DNA of 64,000 bases from Acinetobacter courvalinii (GTDB lineage: Bacteria; Pseudomonadota; Gammaproteobacteria; Pseudomonadales; Moraxellaceae), in NCBI RefSeq assembly GCF_014635545.1, contig NZ_BMDA01000005.1:124001-188000 (forward strand). Reading direction: 5' to 3'. The position numbers and the translations under genes were made by a program. The notes under the pieces are model-generated. The model saw only the letters and a program-made list of their open reading frames with translations. It was not told the origin of the DNA and did no database searches. Below, piece by piece: positions 16,945 through 26,825 of this stretch (position 1 is the first letter of the stretch; each line of letters starts with the position of its first letter).

Positions 16945-18306
16945 CTAGGAAACGGGAAGGGACATCTTGGCCAAACGTTTATTATTGAGGTACAAACGGC
17001 TGATCAGTAAGACACAGGCAATGCTTAACCCGATAATCAAACCTAACCAGACACCTGCCACGCCCCAAGAGGTGTAGCGGGCAAGATATAAACCAATCGG
17101 GAAGGCAATCACCCAATATGCCATTAAGGTAATCCACATTGGCGCTTGCGTGTCCTGCATGCCGCGTAGGCAACCTGTCGCACTGACTTGCCACGCATCC
17201 ATCAACTGATAAGCCATGGCAAACCAGAGCAGATACATGGCCACAGGAATCACATCCACATCCGTGGTGTAGATTGCCACGATATAAGGGCGTGCCAGAG
17301 CAATCAGCGTCATTGTCAAAGCTGCAAAAATGGTGGCACTGATCAGTCCTACGGTTTGAACCTGACGCATGGCGTGCCAGTTCTGTTCGCCGTAATACAT
17401 GCCGACACGAATGGTTAAGGCAATCGCCAAAGACAGCGGAATCATAAATAATTGTGAAGTGACTGAAATCGCAATCTGATGTGCTGCAATGGCATTTTCA
17501 CCCAATGGGCTGAGTACAATTGCGCCTGTACTAAAGATACTGACTTCAAAGAACACCGCCAGACCAATGGGCAAGCCCAGTTTTAAAATACGTTTGATCC
17601 AGACCGGATCAAGTTTTTCCCATTTTGTAAAAATAGGCGCCTGCTTATAGGCTTTGGCTTTGGAGACATAGATGGCCAGTGTAATAAACATCAGCCATTG
17701 CAAGATAGCTGTTGCAAAACCGCAACCTGCACTGCCGAGTGCCGGAATTGGCCCGAAGCCATACATAAAAATAAAGTTGAGCGGAATCAGAACCAGCAGG
17801 GCGATCAGGCTGATAGCAGTGACAGGGCGTGGATGGCCCAAGGCTTCAGAGTAACTGCGTAATGCGGCATACATCATCACTGCTGGCATACCAAAGCCGA
17901 TGGCATGTAAAAACAGGCTGGCTTTGGGTAATAAACTCTCAGGTACACCAAATAACGGCAAAAACTGGGGCATGCACTGCAGGATCAACATCGCCACAAC
18001 GCCCAGAATCACGGCAACCCATAACGACTGGCGGGCAATGGTCGGTATTTTCTCCGGTGTTTTTGCACCCCGTGCTTCAGCGACCAAGGGCGTGGTTGCC
18101 AGCATGATGCCTGCAAATAACAGCATAATGGGAATCCATAGACCAACGCCTACAGCAATCGCCGCCAGATCAGTTGCCGAAAGATGCCCGGCCATAATGG
18201 TATCAATCAAACCTAATCCTGCCTGGGCAAACTGGGTGATCAGGATTGGAAACATCAAATGAAATAGCTGTTTGAGTTCAAACCGCTTGGTTGTGACATG
18301 GGACAC
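16945..18306 (-). CDS. abeM: MATE-family multidrug efflux pump AbeM
   Basis: A 453-aa, twelve-helix MATE (NorM-type) antiporter. The N-terminal KQLFHLMFPILITQFAQAG and IDTIMAGHLSATDLAAIAVG, and the C-terminal SATGCLRGMQDTQAPMWIT, agree closely with what I recall of Acinetobacter AbeM. AbeM exports fluoroquinolones, dyes and other cationic drugs using a proton gradient. It is an intrinsic chromosomal gene here, with no mobile element nearby. A small DMT transporter gene lies just upstream (30 nt) on the same strand. Confidence 0.92.
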   Translation of the reverse strand: MSHVTTKRFELKQLFHLMFPILITQFAQAGLGLIDTIMAGHLSATDLAAIAVGVGLWIPIMLLFAGIMLATTPLVAEARGAKTPEKIPTIARQSLWVAVILGVVAMLILQCMPQFLPLFGVPESLLPKASLFLHAIGFGMPAVMMYAALRSYSEALGHPRPVTAISLIALLVLIPLNFIFMYGFGPIPALGSAGCGFATAILQWLMFITLAIYVSKAKAYKQAPIFTKWEKLDPVWIKRILKLGLPIGLAVFFEVSIFSTGAIVLSPLGENAIAAHQIAISVTSQLFMIPLSLAIALTIRVGMYYGEQNWHAMRQVQTVGLISATIFAALTMTLIALARPYIVAIYTTDVDVIPVAMYLLWFAMAYQLMDAWQVSATGCLRGMQDTQAPMWITLMAYWVIAFPIGLYLARYTSWGVAGVWLGLIIGLSIACVLLISRLYLNNKRLAKMSLPVS

Positions 18307-18336
18307 AAAAAATACTCTTATTAAAATGAGGAAGAA

Positions 18337-18798
18337 TCAGCGTTGCAGGGTCAATAACACCCCAATAAAAATCACAATACTGCCGAGCAGGCGTTGCCAG
18401 TTAATCGGTGTTTTTTCTGTACCTAACCAGCCAAAATGATCAATAAACATCGAGATCACCAGTTGCCCGAAAATCACTAAACCTGAAAACGTTAATAATC
18501 CGAGTTTGGGAGCAGTATAAATGCTCAAACTAATCGCATAAACCCCAAGAAAGCCGCCGAGCCATAGAAACCAGGGAATTTGTGAAATTTCACTTAAACT
18601 GGGTTTACTGGCACTTTGAAAACACACCAGCAGCGCCAGCACAATGGTGCCAATGAGAAAAGACAATAGCGCCGCTTGCAGGGGAGAATTCAGATACTCT
18701 CGAAGTTGTGTATTGATTGCGGTTTGAAAGGCCATGGCAATACCAATGCCTAGAGTCAGGGGAAGAATAAACAGTAACTGGCTAGAAATTTTCATCAT
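18337..18798 (-). CDS. DMT-superfamily membrane protein, DUF606/YdcZ type
   Basis: 153 aa with about five hydrophobic helices. The first, LLFILPLTLGIGIAMAFQTA, runs into INTQLREYLNSPLQAALLSF, which is characteristic of the DUF606 (YdcZ) half-size drug/metabolite transporter family. A full transporter would be a dimer or a pair. It lies 30 nt upstream of abeM and may be cotranscribed with it. The substrate is unknown. Confidence 0.82.
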   Translation of the reverse strand: MMKISSQLLFILPLTLGIGIAMAFQTAINTQLREYLNSPLQAALLSFLIGTIVLALLVCFQSASKPSLSEISQIPWFLWLGGFLGVYAISLSIYTAPKLGLLTFSGLVIFGQLVISMFIDHFGWLGTEKTPINWQRLLGSIVIFIGVLLTLQR

Positions 18799-18912
18799 AT
18801 TATCGGTCTAATTGTTGTTGGTTGTCCCCAGTCTAACTGAATACGTAGATGATGATAAGCCGAACGGGCGAGTCATGTTAAAATGGCGGGGTTCTGTCAT
18901 TGAGCTGCGATT

Positions 18913-20067
18913 TTGAGTCATTTAAACCCTGCAAATATTCCACTTTCCCTGTATATCCATATGCCGTGGTGTGTACGTAAATGTCCTTATTGTGACTTTA
19001 ACTCCCATGCGGTGCCTGATGGTCAGTTGTCATTGGAACTGGAACAGCAATATCTGGCTGCCTTGGTGGCAGATTTTGAAACTCAGATTGAAATGGCACA
19101 AGGCAGATCGATTCACAGTGTCTTTATTGGTGGTGGAACTCCTTCGCTGATTTCTGCATCAGGCTATCAATGGCTATTTGAACAACTGAAAGCGCGTTTG
19201 GCATTTGAAGAAGATTGTGAAATTACCTTGGAAGCCAATCCGGGGACCGTGGAGCATGATCCATTTGCGGATTATCTGGCGGTGGGGATTAATCGTTTAT
19301 CCTTGGGCGTACAAAGTTTTGATCCCGAGCATTTACAGCGTTTAGGACGGATTCATACCGCCAATAATGCACTGGATGCGATTCAGCAGGCACGCCAGGC
19401 AGGCTTTGAGCGCGTAAATGTGGACTTGATGCACGGTTTACCTCAGCAAACAGAACAACAGGCCTTAACCGATCTTCAATTGGCGGTAGAGCATGGTGCA
19501 ACGCATATTAGCTGGTATCAGCTGACCATTGAGCCCAACACGGTGTTCTTCCGTACCCAGCCTGTATTGCCACAAGACGAGGTGTTAGAGCAGATTCAGG
19601 AGAAAGGTGAGGCGTATTTGAAAGCCAATGGTTATGTCAATTATGAAGTTTCGGCCTGGCGTAAGGAGAAGCCATCGGCACATAATCTGAATTATTGGCA
19701 ATTTGGTGATTATCTGGCGATTGGAGCCGGCGCGCATGGCAAGGTCACGCGTCCTGACGGGATTTACCGTTTCCAGAAAACCCGCTTACCTAAAGATTAT
19801 TTAGCCAAAGTCCCTGCTGAACATGTGCAAATGAAACGCATTGAAGCTGATGAATTGCCTTTTGAATTTATGATGAACGCATTGCGTTTAAATGAAGGTG
19901 TAGCGACCGAGTCGTATACCCAGCGCACAGGACTTGCGTTGCAAGATTTGAATGAGACATTGCTTGACTTGCGTGAGAAAAAACTTCTCATCGCTGATCA
20001 GAACAGAATTGCCTGTACCGAGCAGGGACATATCTTTTTAAATTCGGTGCTGGAAAGATTTTTATAG
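18913..20067 (+). CDS. hemW: Radical SAM heme chaperone HemW
   Basis: A 384-aa HemN-like radical SAM protein. The cluster cysteines are C20, C24 and C27 (CVRKCPYC), followed by FIGGGTPSLIS and NRLSLGVQSFD. It lacks the N-terminal extension of true HemN, and the C-terminal HemN domain is present, so HemW (heme trafficking) is the better name. Translation appears to start at TTG 18913. An in-frame stop at 18901-18903 leaves no upstream ATG, and the next in-frame ATG would cut into the conserved start. Confidence 0.9.
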   Translation: MSHLNPANIPLSLYIHMPWCVRKCPYCDFNSHAVPDGQLSLELEQQYLAALVADFETQIEMAQGRSIHSVFIGGGTPSLISASGYQWLFEQLKARLAFEEDCEITLEANPGTVEHDPFADYLAVGINRLSLGVQSFDPEHLQRLGRIHTANNALDAIQQARQAGFERVNVDLMHGLPQQTEQQALTDLQLAVEHGATHISWYQLTIEPNTVFFRTQPVLPQDEVLEQIQEKGEAYLKANGYVNYEVSAWRKEKPSAHNLNYWQFGDYLAIGAGAHGKVTRPDGIYRFQKTRLPKDYLAKVPAEHVQMKRIEADELPFEFMMNALRLNEGVATESYTQRTGLALQDLNETLLDLREKKLLIADQNRIACTEQGHIFLNSVLERFL

Positions 20068-20160
20068 TTTAAAAATTATGTGTGCTTTGGGCAGGGAGGC
20101 TTAAAGCACTAGTTTTGGTTTTTGTCATCGTTTGGAAAGATATCAATGACAAAATAAAAA

Positions 20161-20187
20161 AGCCTCATCAAATGATGAGGCTTTTTC
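20161..20187. terminator. Terminator between hemW and the tRNA-Lys genes
   Basis: AGCCTCAT and ATGAGGCT form an 8-bp stem around CAAATG. An A-run precedes and TTTTT follows, so it can work in both directions, for hemW (+) and the tRNAs (-). Confidence 0.88.
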
Positions 20188-20192
20188 GAATC

Positions 20193-20268
20193 TGGTGGGT
20201 CGTCCGCGACTCGAACGCGGGACCAACGGATTAAAAGTCCGCTGCTCTACCAACTGAGCTAACGACCC
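20193..20268 (-). tRNA. tRNA-Lys (UUU), copy 1
   Basis: 76 nt including encoded CCA. On the minus strand it begins GGGTCGTTAGCTCAGTTGG. The anticodon loop is CTTTTAA with anticodon TTT, the T-arm reads GTTCGAGTC, and the acceptor ends ACGACCCACCA. It appears identical to copy 2. Confidence 0.97.
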
Positions 20269-20388
20269 TGAGCGAGGAGAAGTAAAACAACGTTTTACCT
20301 GAGCGCAAGAGAAAATCTATGATTTTCTGTAGCTTAACCTCTTACAGGCGTTTGTAAAATACATTTCACAAACTCTCAAAACATTAGA

Positions 20389-20464
20389 TGGTGGGTCGTC
20401 CGCGACTCGAACGCGGGACCAACGGATTAAAAGTCCGCTGCTCTACCAACTGAGCTAACGACCC
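20389..20464 (-). tRNA. tRNA-Lys (UUU), copy 2
   Basis: Same 76-nt sequence as copy 1, with encoded CCA and anticodon TTT, 120 bp further right. Being upstream on the minus strand, it is transcribed first; the two probably share a transcript ending at 20161-20187. Confidence 0.97.
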
Positions 20465-20637
20465 TAAGCAAGTATTTCAACTGGCTTCGCAAGAAAAACT
20501 AATGAGTTCTAAATGCGTCTTCGTTTTGATGTTGCGTATTCTAGCAAGTTATTCAGCTAACACAAGAGGAAATTTAAAAACATGTGCATGATTGTTTATA
20601 AAAAGCACGATTTCCTCTTATTTAGCTAAAAAATAAA

Positions 20638-22479
20638 CTAGAAACGGTATTGATAGCTTTGAATATTGTCAAAGATCTCAGTATTTACATCACAGTAGCT
20701 GCTTGCACCAGGCAATAACACCAGTAAACGTTCAGAGGTTTTGCTCGGATCGAACGAATCTTCTTTCAGTTTATTTTTCTGGTATTTGAATGTACCGGTG
20801 GTTTCAACCTTTTCCTGAACGCGCAAGAACACCGGAATGGCATAGGAAGGTAAACATTTTTTAAATACATTCACCATTTCGCTTAAATCTGCATCATTCA
20901 GCGCTGCACCATCCACCAAGGTGATGGCTGCCATACCAGCACGGCCATTGGTATTTGGAATTTCTACGCCATAAACCACGGCTTCTGCGATTTTTTCATA
21001 TTCACAGACCATGTTTTCAACTTCAGTGGTCGATACGTTTTCGCCTTTCCAGCGGAAGGTGTCGCCGAGGCGGTCCACAAACTGGGCATGACGGAAGCCG
21101 ATATCACGGACCAGGTCACCGGTATTGAAGTATGAGTCGCCTTGGGTGAACACATCTTTCATGATCACAGACTTGTTCTTTTCAGGGTCGGTATAACCAT
21201 CAAAAGGTGAGCGGCTGGTGATCTTGCCAATTAACAGGCCAACTTCACCGGTTTTGACTTTCTTGCAATAGCCTTTTTTGTCGCGGACCAGTTCGTTCTT
21301 TTCTTTATCGAACTCAACGATGGCATAAGGCGTAGGAGAAAAGCCGACGGTATTGTCAAAGTTAAAGATATTGCTGAAACCGACATTACCTTCGCTTGAC
21401 GCATACAGTTCAAGTACTTCTTCAACCCCGAAACGCTCTTTGAACTTGCCCCAGATATTTGGGCGCATGCCATTGCCAATCATTTTGGTCACGCGATGTG
21501 CACGGTCCAGTTCAGTTGCTGGTGCATCAATCAGGTAACGGCACAGCTCACCGACATAACCGATCGCAGAAGCATTGAATTTCTGTACATCTTTCCAGAA
21601 GGCACTGGTTGAATATTTACGACGTACTGCCAGTGTCGCACTGCCTGCAATCACACCACACCAGCACACCACCACACCTGTGGCATGGTAAAGCGGTAGG
21701 GTGACATACATCACATCATCTTTACCAAGATTGAGAATGTGACCATAGGTACCGTATGCCAGTGTCCAGCGACTGTGCGTGAAAATCACCGCTTTTGGCA
21801 AACCCGTGGTGCCTGAGGTATAGATATAGAACAGGCCATCTTTACCCGTCACGGTACGTGTGGTGGACGGGTTAAATTTCGGGAACTGGTCAATTTGCAG
21901 GGCAAGATTGACGTAGCCTTCTGGTGCTGTGCCCGCATTTTTACGGGTTTCCTGATCAGCAAACCAGTGGAAACGGTCTTGAGCAACTTTTAAATCCTGA
22001 CGTGCTTCATCGATTGCAGCACGGACTTCTTCACCGGCAATCACTGCAATCGGATTGACCAGATTAATGCTATGCGCGAGTACCTTACCCACTTGTGAGG
22101 TATTGACCAGTGCAACGGTGACCCCAATTTTGGCTAAAGCCACAATGCAGGCAATCAATTCAGGACGGTTCTCAACCATCACTGCAATCACATCACCTTT
22201 TTTTGCACCCAGAGATAAATAGTAATGGGCAATCTGGTTGGCCCACTCATTTAAAGCCTGATAGCTGTAGCTTTGATCTTCAAATAACAGAGCGATGCCT
22301 TGAGGGTTACGCTTGACTGCTTTTTCAAAGGCAATACCTAAACCAGCAGGAGAAGATGGCGTTCGTAAATATGCCTGTTTAAGACCATTAAGGATATGAG
22401 GTACTTTAGTGATGAAGTTTGGAAGTCGAGTAGCGACATCACCAAGGGTAATAATATCGGTCTGCGTAGTTTGGCTCAT
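20638..22479 (-). CDS. Long-chain acyl-CoA synthetase, FadD6/FATP-type AMP-binding enzyme
   Basis: A 613-aa ANL-superfamily adenylate-forming enzyme that activates long-chain fatty acids to acyl-CoA. The P-loop is YIYTSGTTGLPKA, GNGMRPNIW and LYASSEGNVGF form the acyl/adenine pocket, and FNTGDLVRD and FVDRLGDTFRWKGENVSTTE are the hinge and C-domain motifs. The WKGENV block is typical of the fatty-acid-transport-protein (very-long-chain) subgroup rather than E. coli FadD. ATG 22479 has AGGA 5 nt upstream. A longer frame starting at 22542 is unlikely. Confidence 0.88.
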   Translation of the reverse strand: MSQTTQTDIITLGDVATRLPNFITKVPHILNGLKQAYLRTPSSPAGLGIAFEKAVKRNPQGIALLFEDQSYSYQALNEWANQIAHYYLSLGAKKGDVIAVMVENRPELIACIVALAKIGVTVALVNTSQVGKVLAHSINLVNPIAVIAGEEVRAAIDEARQDLKVAQDRFHWFADQETRKNAGTAPEGYVNLALQIDQFPKFNPSTTRTVTGKDGLFYIYTSGTTGLPKAVIFTHSRWTLAYGTYGHILNLGKDDVMYVTLPLYHATGVVVCWCGVIAGSATLAVRRKYSTSAFWKDVQKFNASAIGYVGELCRYLIDAPATELDRAHRVTKMIGNGMRPNIWGKFKERFGVEEVLELYASSEGNVGFSNIFNFDNTVGFSPTPYAIVEFDKEKNELVRDKKGYCKKVKTGEVGLLIGKITSRSPFDGYTDPEKNKSVIMKDVFTQGDSYFNTGDLVRDIGFRHAQFVDRLGDTFRWKGENVSTTEVENMVCEYEKIAEAVVYGVEIPNTNGRAGMAAITLVDGAALNDADLSEMVNVFKKCLPSYAIPVFLRVQEKVETTGTFKYQKNKLKEDSFDPSKTSERLLVLLPGASSYCDVNTEIFDNIQSYQYRF

Positions 22480-22610
22480 ATCAATCCTGTTTATTTTTCG
22501 ATCAATCCAAAAATGGCTATCCGTAAGAACACAACCATTCACACCATTGTCGTTGATGCTGTTTTGTAATGGTAAGTTCCTAGAGCAATCAACCTAATTT
22601 GACAAAATAA

Positions 22611-22643
22611 CAAAAAAGCCTAGTCACCGAAATGACTAGGCTT
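22611..22643 (-). terminator. rne terminator
   Basis: AAGCCTAGTCA at 22616-22626 and TGACTAGGCTT at 22633-22643 form an 11-bp stem. On the minus strand a T-run follows. Confidence 0.88.
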
Positions 22644-22669
22644 AGCCTTATTGAGTGCAATTTAGCAAA

Positions 22670-25600
22670 TTATTCATTGCTAGCTGCAGCCTTTTTCGGT
22701 GGACGTCCACGTGGACGGCGCGGGCGGCTTGATTTTTCTTTCTCTGCTTTTGCAGCTTCATCTTCTGATTCCGCTTCGGTTGCAGCTGTTGCCTGTTCTG
22801 CTTTTTCAGCAGCTTGAGCTTTCTCAGCAGCTTTGCTCGCAGCTTCAGGCTTGGCCTCAGCTTTAGCCGCTGGTGCTTTCACCGCTTCAACCGGTGCTAC
22901 TTCTGCCGGAGCAGCCACTGCTTCTTGAGCAAGTTCTAGAGGTTGTTGCTCTGGCGCTGCAACCACAGTTTCTTCTGCTGGCTTAGCGACTTCTTCTGTT
23001 TTCACTTCTTCTTTCGATTCAGTATTTTCAACAGGAGCAGGCGTCGCGTTTGAAGCAATATGCGCTTCTTTGGCTTGCTCTGCAGCAAGTTTGGCTAAAC
23101 GACGACGTTCACGCGGGTCATTTGCAACTCGAACAGTAGCAGCTTCAGGTGGTGTTAATGCTAGCACTGGCGCTGGTTCAGCTTCTTCCGTTACTTTTTT
23201 GCTTGGAAGTTCGGCATCACGTGTTACCGGACGCTTTTCTTCTTCAACCACGGTGTCTACCACTAGCGTGCTGGCATATTGCTCGGCAAACTTTTGCAGG
23301 GCACGGTTAAACGTAGTGATTAAACCAAATTGCTCAATCAGGATAGTACAGTCTTCACCATAAACATGGCGAATCAGGCTACCGACCGTGTATTGACCCA
23401 GCGCTGGAATCTGCGATGGTGCAATTTTTGGTGCCGCTGCTTTCTGCGGTGCTTGAGCACCACGTTGACGACGACGAGAACGTGGGTCATTGCTGGCACG
23501 TTTTACCGGTGCTTGGGCTGCTTCTTCAGCAGTTGCAGCAGGTGCTTCTTTCGCAACCACTGGTTCTGCTTGAGCCGCAGGTTTGCTCTCGGTTTTTTCT
23601 ACAACAGCAGGCACAACTTCCGCTTTTGCGGCAGGTGCAGTCGCTTGTTGTGGATTCAGTGCCACGATCTCACTTTGACCTTGATCAATGTTCACGATCA
23701 ATGCCGTGTTCATTGGCTCTGGACGTGGTGCATCCACCACATCAACTTTAACCTGTTGCGGGTTCGCAGGCGCTGCAGTTGCAGCGTCATTCAACACGCT
23801 TTGGTCACGATGACGGTTTGGTCGGTTCGGACGTTGCTGGTTACGGTCACGACGTGGTAATGGCGCATTGTCATTCGCTTGCGCAGCCTCGTGATGTTGC
23901 TGCTGGTTTTGAGGCTCTTGCGACTGCTGACGTTTTTGTTGACGTTTCAGTTCGCGTTGCTCTTGGCGCTGTTCCTGACGTGACAGTTGAACCACTTCTT
24001 CATGCACTTGATTTTGTTGTTCATGTGCATGCGCGTGTTGTTCACGTTGCTCTTTGTGCTTGCGTTTCTTCTGGTTTTGATTTGGACGATGTGGTTTTTC
24101 GTCTTTCTCAAACGTTTCACGCGGTTCCTGTTTCACAGGATTCTGTGAAATATAGGCATTGTTTGCCGCTGGTGCAGCAGTTTCAGTGGTAACAGATGCA
24201 ACAGGTGCAACAGGTGCATTGACCTGTCCAAACTGGCCACGGCTTACTGCGCCATTGTTGACCATTTGCTCAATCGCAGCTGCCGCATTTTGTGCCGAGC
24301 GCGATTGATCTGTAGTTTGTGCCTGTTTTTGAACAAACAGGTTTTCTAACCATGCACAAGGACTTGCTGACTTTTGCGCAACAGCCTGTTGAGTTTGTTT
24401 TGCTTGCGCAGCCTGTTGCTGAGCAGCTTTCTTCTGTGGCGCAGCTGCTTGATTTTGTGCAGGTGCATGGTGATGCTCTGCATCTTCCAGATGCCAGTCA
24501 GAAGACTCGTAACCGAGTTCTTTTTCACTTGAACGGGTTGCTTCAGTACGTTCATAACTAGACGGTGCAAAACCATCCGGATTGAACTGGATTTGATAGT
24601 GTGGTGTTTCCAAGTGCGGGTGCGGTAATACCGTAACACGAACATTTGAGGTTTGTTCCAAGTACACCAGGCTGTGACGCTTTTCATTCAATAAGAATGC
24701 TGCGATTTCAACAGGCACTTCAACTTGAACTTCACCTTGACGTTCGCGTAATGCAATTTCTTCTACCTTACGCATGATCGAAAGTGACAATGAACGTAAG
24801 TCACGCACCATACCGGTACCATGACAGCGTGGGCACACGTAACCTGTTGCTTCTTCTAAAGAAGGGCGTAAACGTTGACGGCTCATTTCCATCAGGCCAA
24901 AACGTGACAGTTGACCGAACTGGATACGTGCACGGTCGCTTTGCGTTGCTTCACGTAATTTGGCTTCAACCATACGCTGGTTACGGTCTTTGGTCATGTC
25001 GATGAAATCGATGACCACTAAACCACCGATATCGCGTAAACGCAGTTGACGTGCGATTTCTTCGGCTGCTTCCAGGTTGGTGTTGAGTGCTGTTTCTTCA
25101 ACATCGTGACCGCGAGTTGATTTCGCCGAGTTAATATCAATCGATACCAAAGCTTCGGTCTGGTCAATCACGATTGAACCGCCAGAAGGAAGTTTGACTT
25201 CACGCTCATAGGCAGTCTGGATCTGGCTTTCAATGCCGAAGTGAGCAAATAAAGGCTCATTCATGGTGTAGGTTTTTAATTTGTCGAGCTGACGTGGCAT
25301 CACTGCTTTTACGAAGTTATAGGCTTCGTTGTAGGCTTGCTCACTATCAATCAGGATTTCAGCAACATCATCACGTAAATAATCACGAATGGCACGTGTC
25401 ACCACGCCTGCTTCCTGATGAACCAGCATTGGTGATGGACCTGAACTTGCCGAACCCTGGATTTGTGCCCACAGGTCAAGTAAGTGTTGCAAGTCAAGTT
25501 GCAGTTCTTCCTGAGTACGGCCAATCCCAGCGGTACGAACGATGACGCTCATGCCACGCGGCACATTTAAAGAGGCTAAAATTTCTTTCAGTTCTTCACG

Positions 25601-26035
25601 GACAGAACCTGAAATCTGACGGCTGATACCGCCACCTTTCGGGTTGTTCGGCATAAGCACTAAATAACGGCCTGCCAGCGAAATGAAAGTCGATAGGGCA
25701 GCACCTTTGTTGCCACGCTCTTCTTTTTCAACCTGAACCAGTAATTCAGTGCCTTCAGTGATCAATTCACGAATATTTGAAGTTTGACGAGGGTCAGCTT
25801 TGAAATACGAGTTTGCAATTTCCCGCATAGATAAAAAGCCTTGACGCTGTGCGCCGTACTCAACGAAAACCGCCTCTAAAGAGGGCTCAACGCGAGTGAC
25901 ATGACCTTTATAAATATTTGATTTTTTTTGTTCGCGAGTACGATTCTCTAAGTCGAAATCGTAAAGACGATTACCAGTGATAAGTGCAACGCGAACTTCT
26001 TCGGCGTGGGTTGCATTAATCAACATACGTTTCAT
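22670..26035 (-). CDS. rne: Ribonuclease E
   Basis: 1121 aa, the endonuclease core of the RNA degradosome. The S1 domain covers about residues 36-120 ([20 protein letters not shown]). Catalytic metal residues are D300 ([13 protein letters not shown]) and D343 (VVIDFIDM). The zinc-link is CPRC at C401/C404. From about residue 510 the protein is low-complexity, rich in Q, A, P and R, as in other RNase E scaffold tails. It contains two NDPR-type blocks ([11 protein letters not shown] and NDPRERRRL), and ends in RPRGRPPKK, an AT-hook-like basic motif. The start [15 protein letters not shown] matches the family; the longer frame upstream is shadow. It is divergent from rluC across a long leader. 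Confidence 0.97.
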   Translation of the reverse strand: MKRMLINATHAEEVRVALITGNRLYDFDLENRTREQKKSNIYKGHVTRVEPSLEAVFVEYGAQRQGFLSMREIANSYFKADPRQTSNIRELITEGTELLVQVEKEERGNKGAALSTFISLAGRYLVLMPNNPKGGGISRQISGSVREELKEILASLNVPRGMSVIVRTAGIGRTQEELQLDLQHLLDLWAQIQGSASSGPSPMLVHQEAGVVTRAIRDYLRDDVAEILIDSEQAYNEAYNFVKAVMPRQLDKLKTYTMNEPLFAHFGIESQIQTAYEREVKLPSGGSIVIDQTEALVSIDINSAKSTRGHDVEETALNTNLEAAEEIARQLRLRDIGGLVVIDFIDMTKDRNQRMVEAKLREATQSDRARIQFGQLSRFGLMEMSRQRLRPSLEEATGYVCPRCHGTGMVRDLRSLSLSIMRKVEEIALRERQGEVQVEVPVEIAAFLLNEKRHSLVYLEQTSNVRVTVLPHPHLETPHYQIQFNPDGFAPSSYERTEATRSSEKELGYESSDWHLEDAEHHHAPAQNQAAAPQKKAAQQQAAQAKQTQQAVAQKSASPCAWLENLFVQKQAQTTDQSRSAQNAAAAIEQMVNNGAVSRGQFGQVNAPVAPVASVTTETAAPAANNAYISQNPVKQEPRETFEKDEKPHRPNQNQKKRKHKEQREQHAHAHEQQNQVHEEVVQLSRQEQRQEQRELKRQQKRQQSQEPQNQQQHHEAAQANDNAPLPRRDRNQQRPNRPNRHRDQSVLNDAATAAPANPQQVKVDVVDAPRPEPMNTALIVNIDQGQSEIVALNPQQATAPAAKAEVVPAVVEKTESKPAAQAEPVVAKEAPAATAEEAAQAPVKRASNDPRSRRRQRGAQAPQKAAAPKIAPSQIPALGQYTVGSLIRHVYGEDCTILIEQFGLITTFNRALQKFAEQYASTLVVDTVVEEEKRPVTRDAELPSKKVTEEAEPAPVLALTPPEAATVRVANDPRERRRLAKLAAEQAKEAHIASNATPAPVENTESKEEVKTEEVAKPAEETVVAAPEQQPLELAQEAVAAPAEVAPVEAVKAPAAKAEAKPEAASKAAEKAQAAEKAEQATAATEAESEDEAAKAEKEKSSRPRRPRGRPPKKAAASNE

Positions 26036-26825
26036 GGGTGTGACACCTAATAGTGATGCACACAAACAATAAGCCCAATATTTTTGAGCAAACATCTCAT
26101 TGGCACGATCAAGACTCAGAAGCAACGTTGTGTAGCAAGCTCTGAAACCACTGGCTGTAAGTATCCAGCTGGAGGCTTTGATCCGGTTATTTCGATGTTA
26201 GCAATACTGCTTCAATCTTGAATCCGTTGATATTTCATGGCATGTCTGACATCTGTGAAATATCACTAGATCCGACATAATCAAAGTTTCCTGTACGCTT
26301 CACTGGCGGGTGAGCGGTGCATTGGATGGTGACTTTCACTGTCATTAAGCATTGAAGTCGATCCATCTGGAAGTCTTGATACGGAATGATCATCGTATCT
26401 CTGCTTGGCAGTTCCAATGCATCAACGCTTTAGCCTGAATGCGACATCAGGGAGCAAATTGTCTGATGTGGATCAGTTTACGTTTAATAACCAGCAAATT
26501 GCTGGCGACATATTTTTTCTGAACAAACTGTATGTGCTGATGCACAATTAAACGCAACAGTTTGCCATTTTGCCGATATAATAAGCCTTCGGCGTCGGCA
26601 TAATTCTTTAGGACCTATCCGAGTTATTGGTGAATATCTCATCGATTTAAAATTTTATCTAAATAAAATTTCTGATTTGATGCTCACTTACGGTGGTATC
26701 CGTGCGCTGAATATACCAAACCTTGCAGCATCTGCCTATGGGCTAAGTTTAGGTTTCTTGTGAAATAACTTAGCTAAATGATCATTTTTTAATCATATTT
26801 AGCAAATCTTGGATTAATCGAGCGT
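26036..26825. promoter_or_regulatory. 790-bp rluC/rne intergenic region with structured rne leader
   Basis: No gene is seen. GATATTTCA at 26229-26237 and TGAAATATC at 26256-26264 are a perfect 9-bp inverted repeat with an inner ATGT/ACAT pair. TGCATTGGA at 26318-26326 and TCCAATGCA at 26413-26421 pair across about 85 nt and enclose GATACG/CGTATC at 26378-26399. Such a leader recalls the enterobacterial rne 5' UTR, where RNase E cleaves its own mRNA. The rne promoter is not identified; a minus-strand TATTAT lies near 26577. Confidence 0.6.

Noticed and set aside
20193..20464. tRNA-Lys genes as an integration site for a mobile element
   Set aside because: No integrase, direct-repeat attachment core or foreign-looking genes lie beside them. 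The two tRNAs look like a simple duplication.
23330..23860. 176-codon open frame antisense to rne
   Set aside because: It lies over the repetitive low-complexity tail of RNase E, whose skewed codons keep the opposite strand open. It has no ribosome site or family.
26036..26125. 30-codon N-terminal extension of RNase E
   Set aside because: The extension is not family-like; [13 protein letters not shown] is the normal start.
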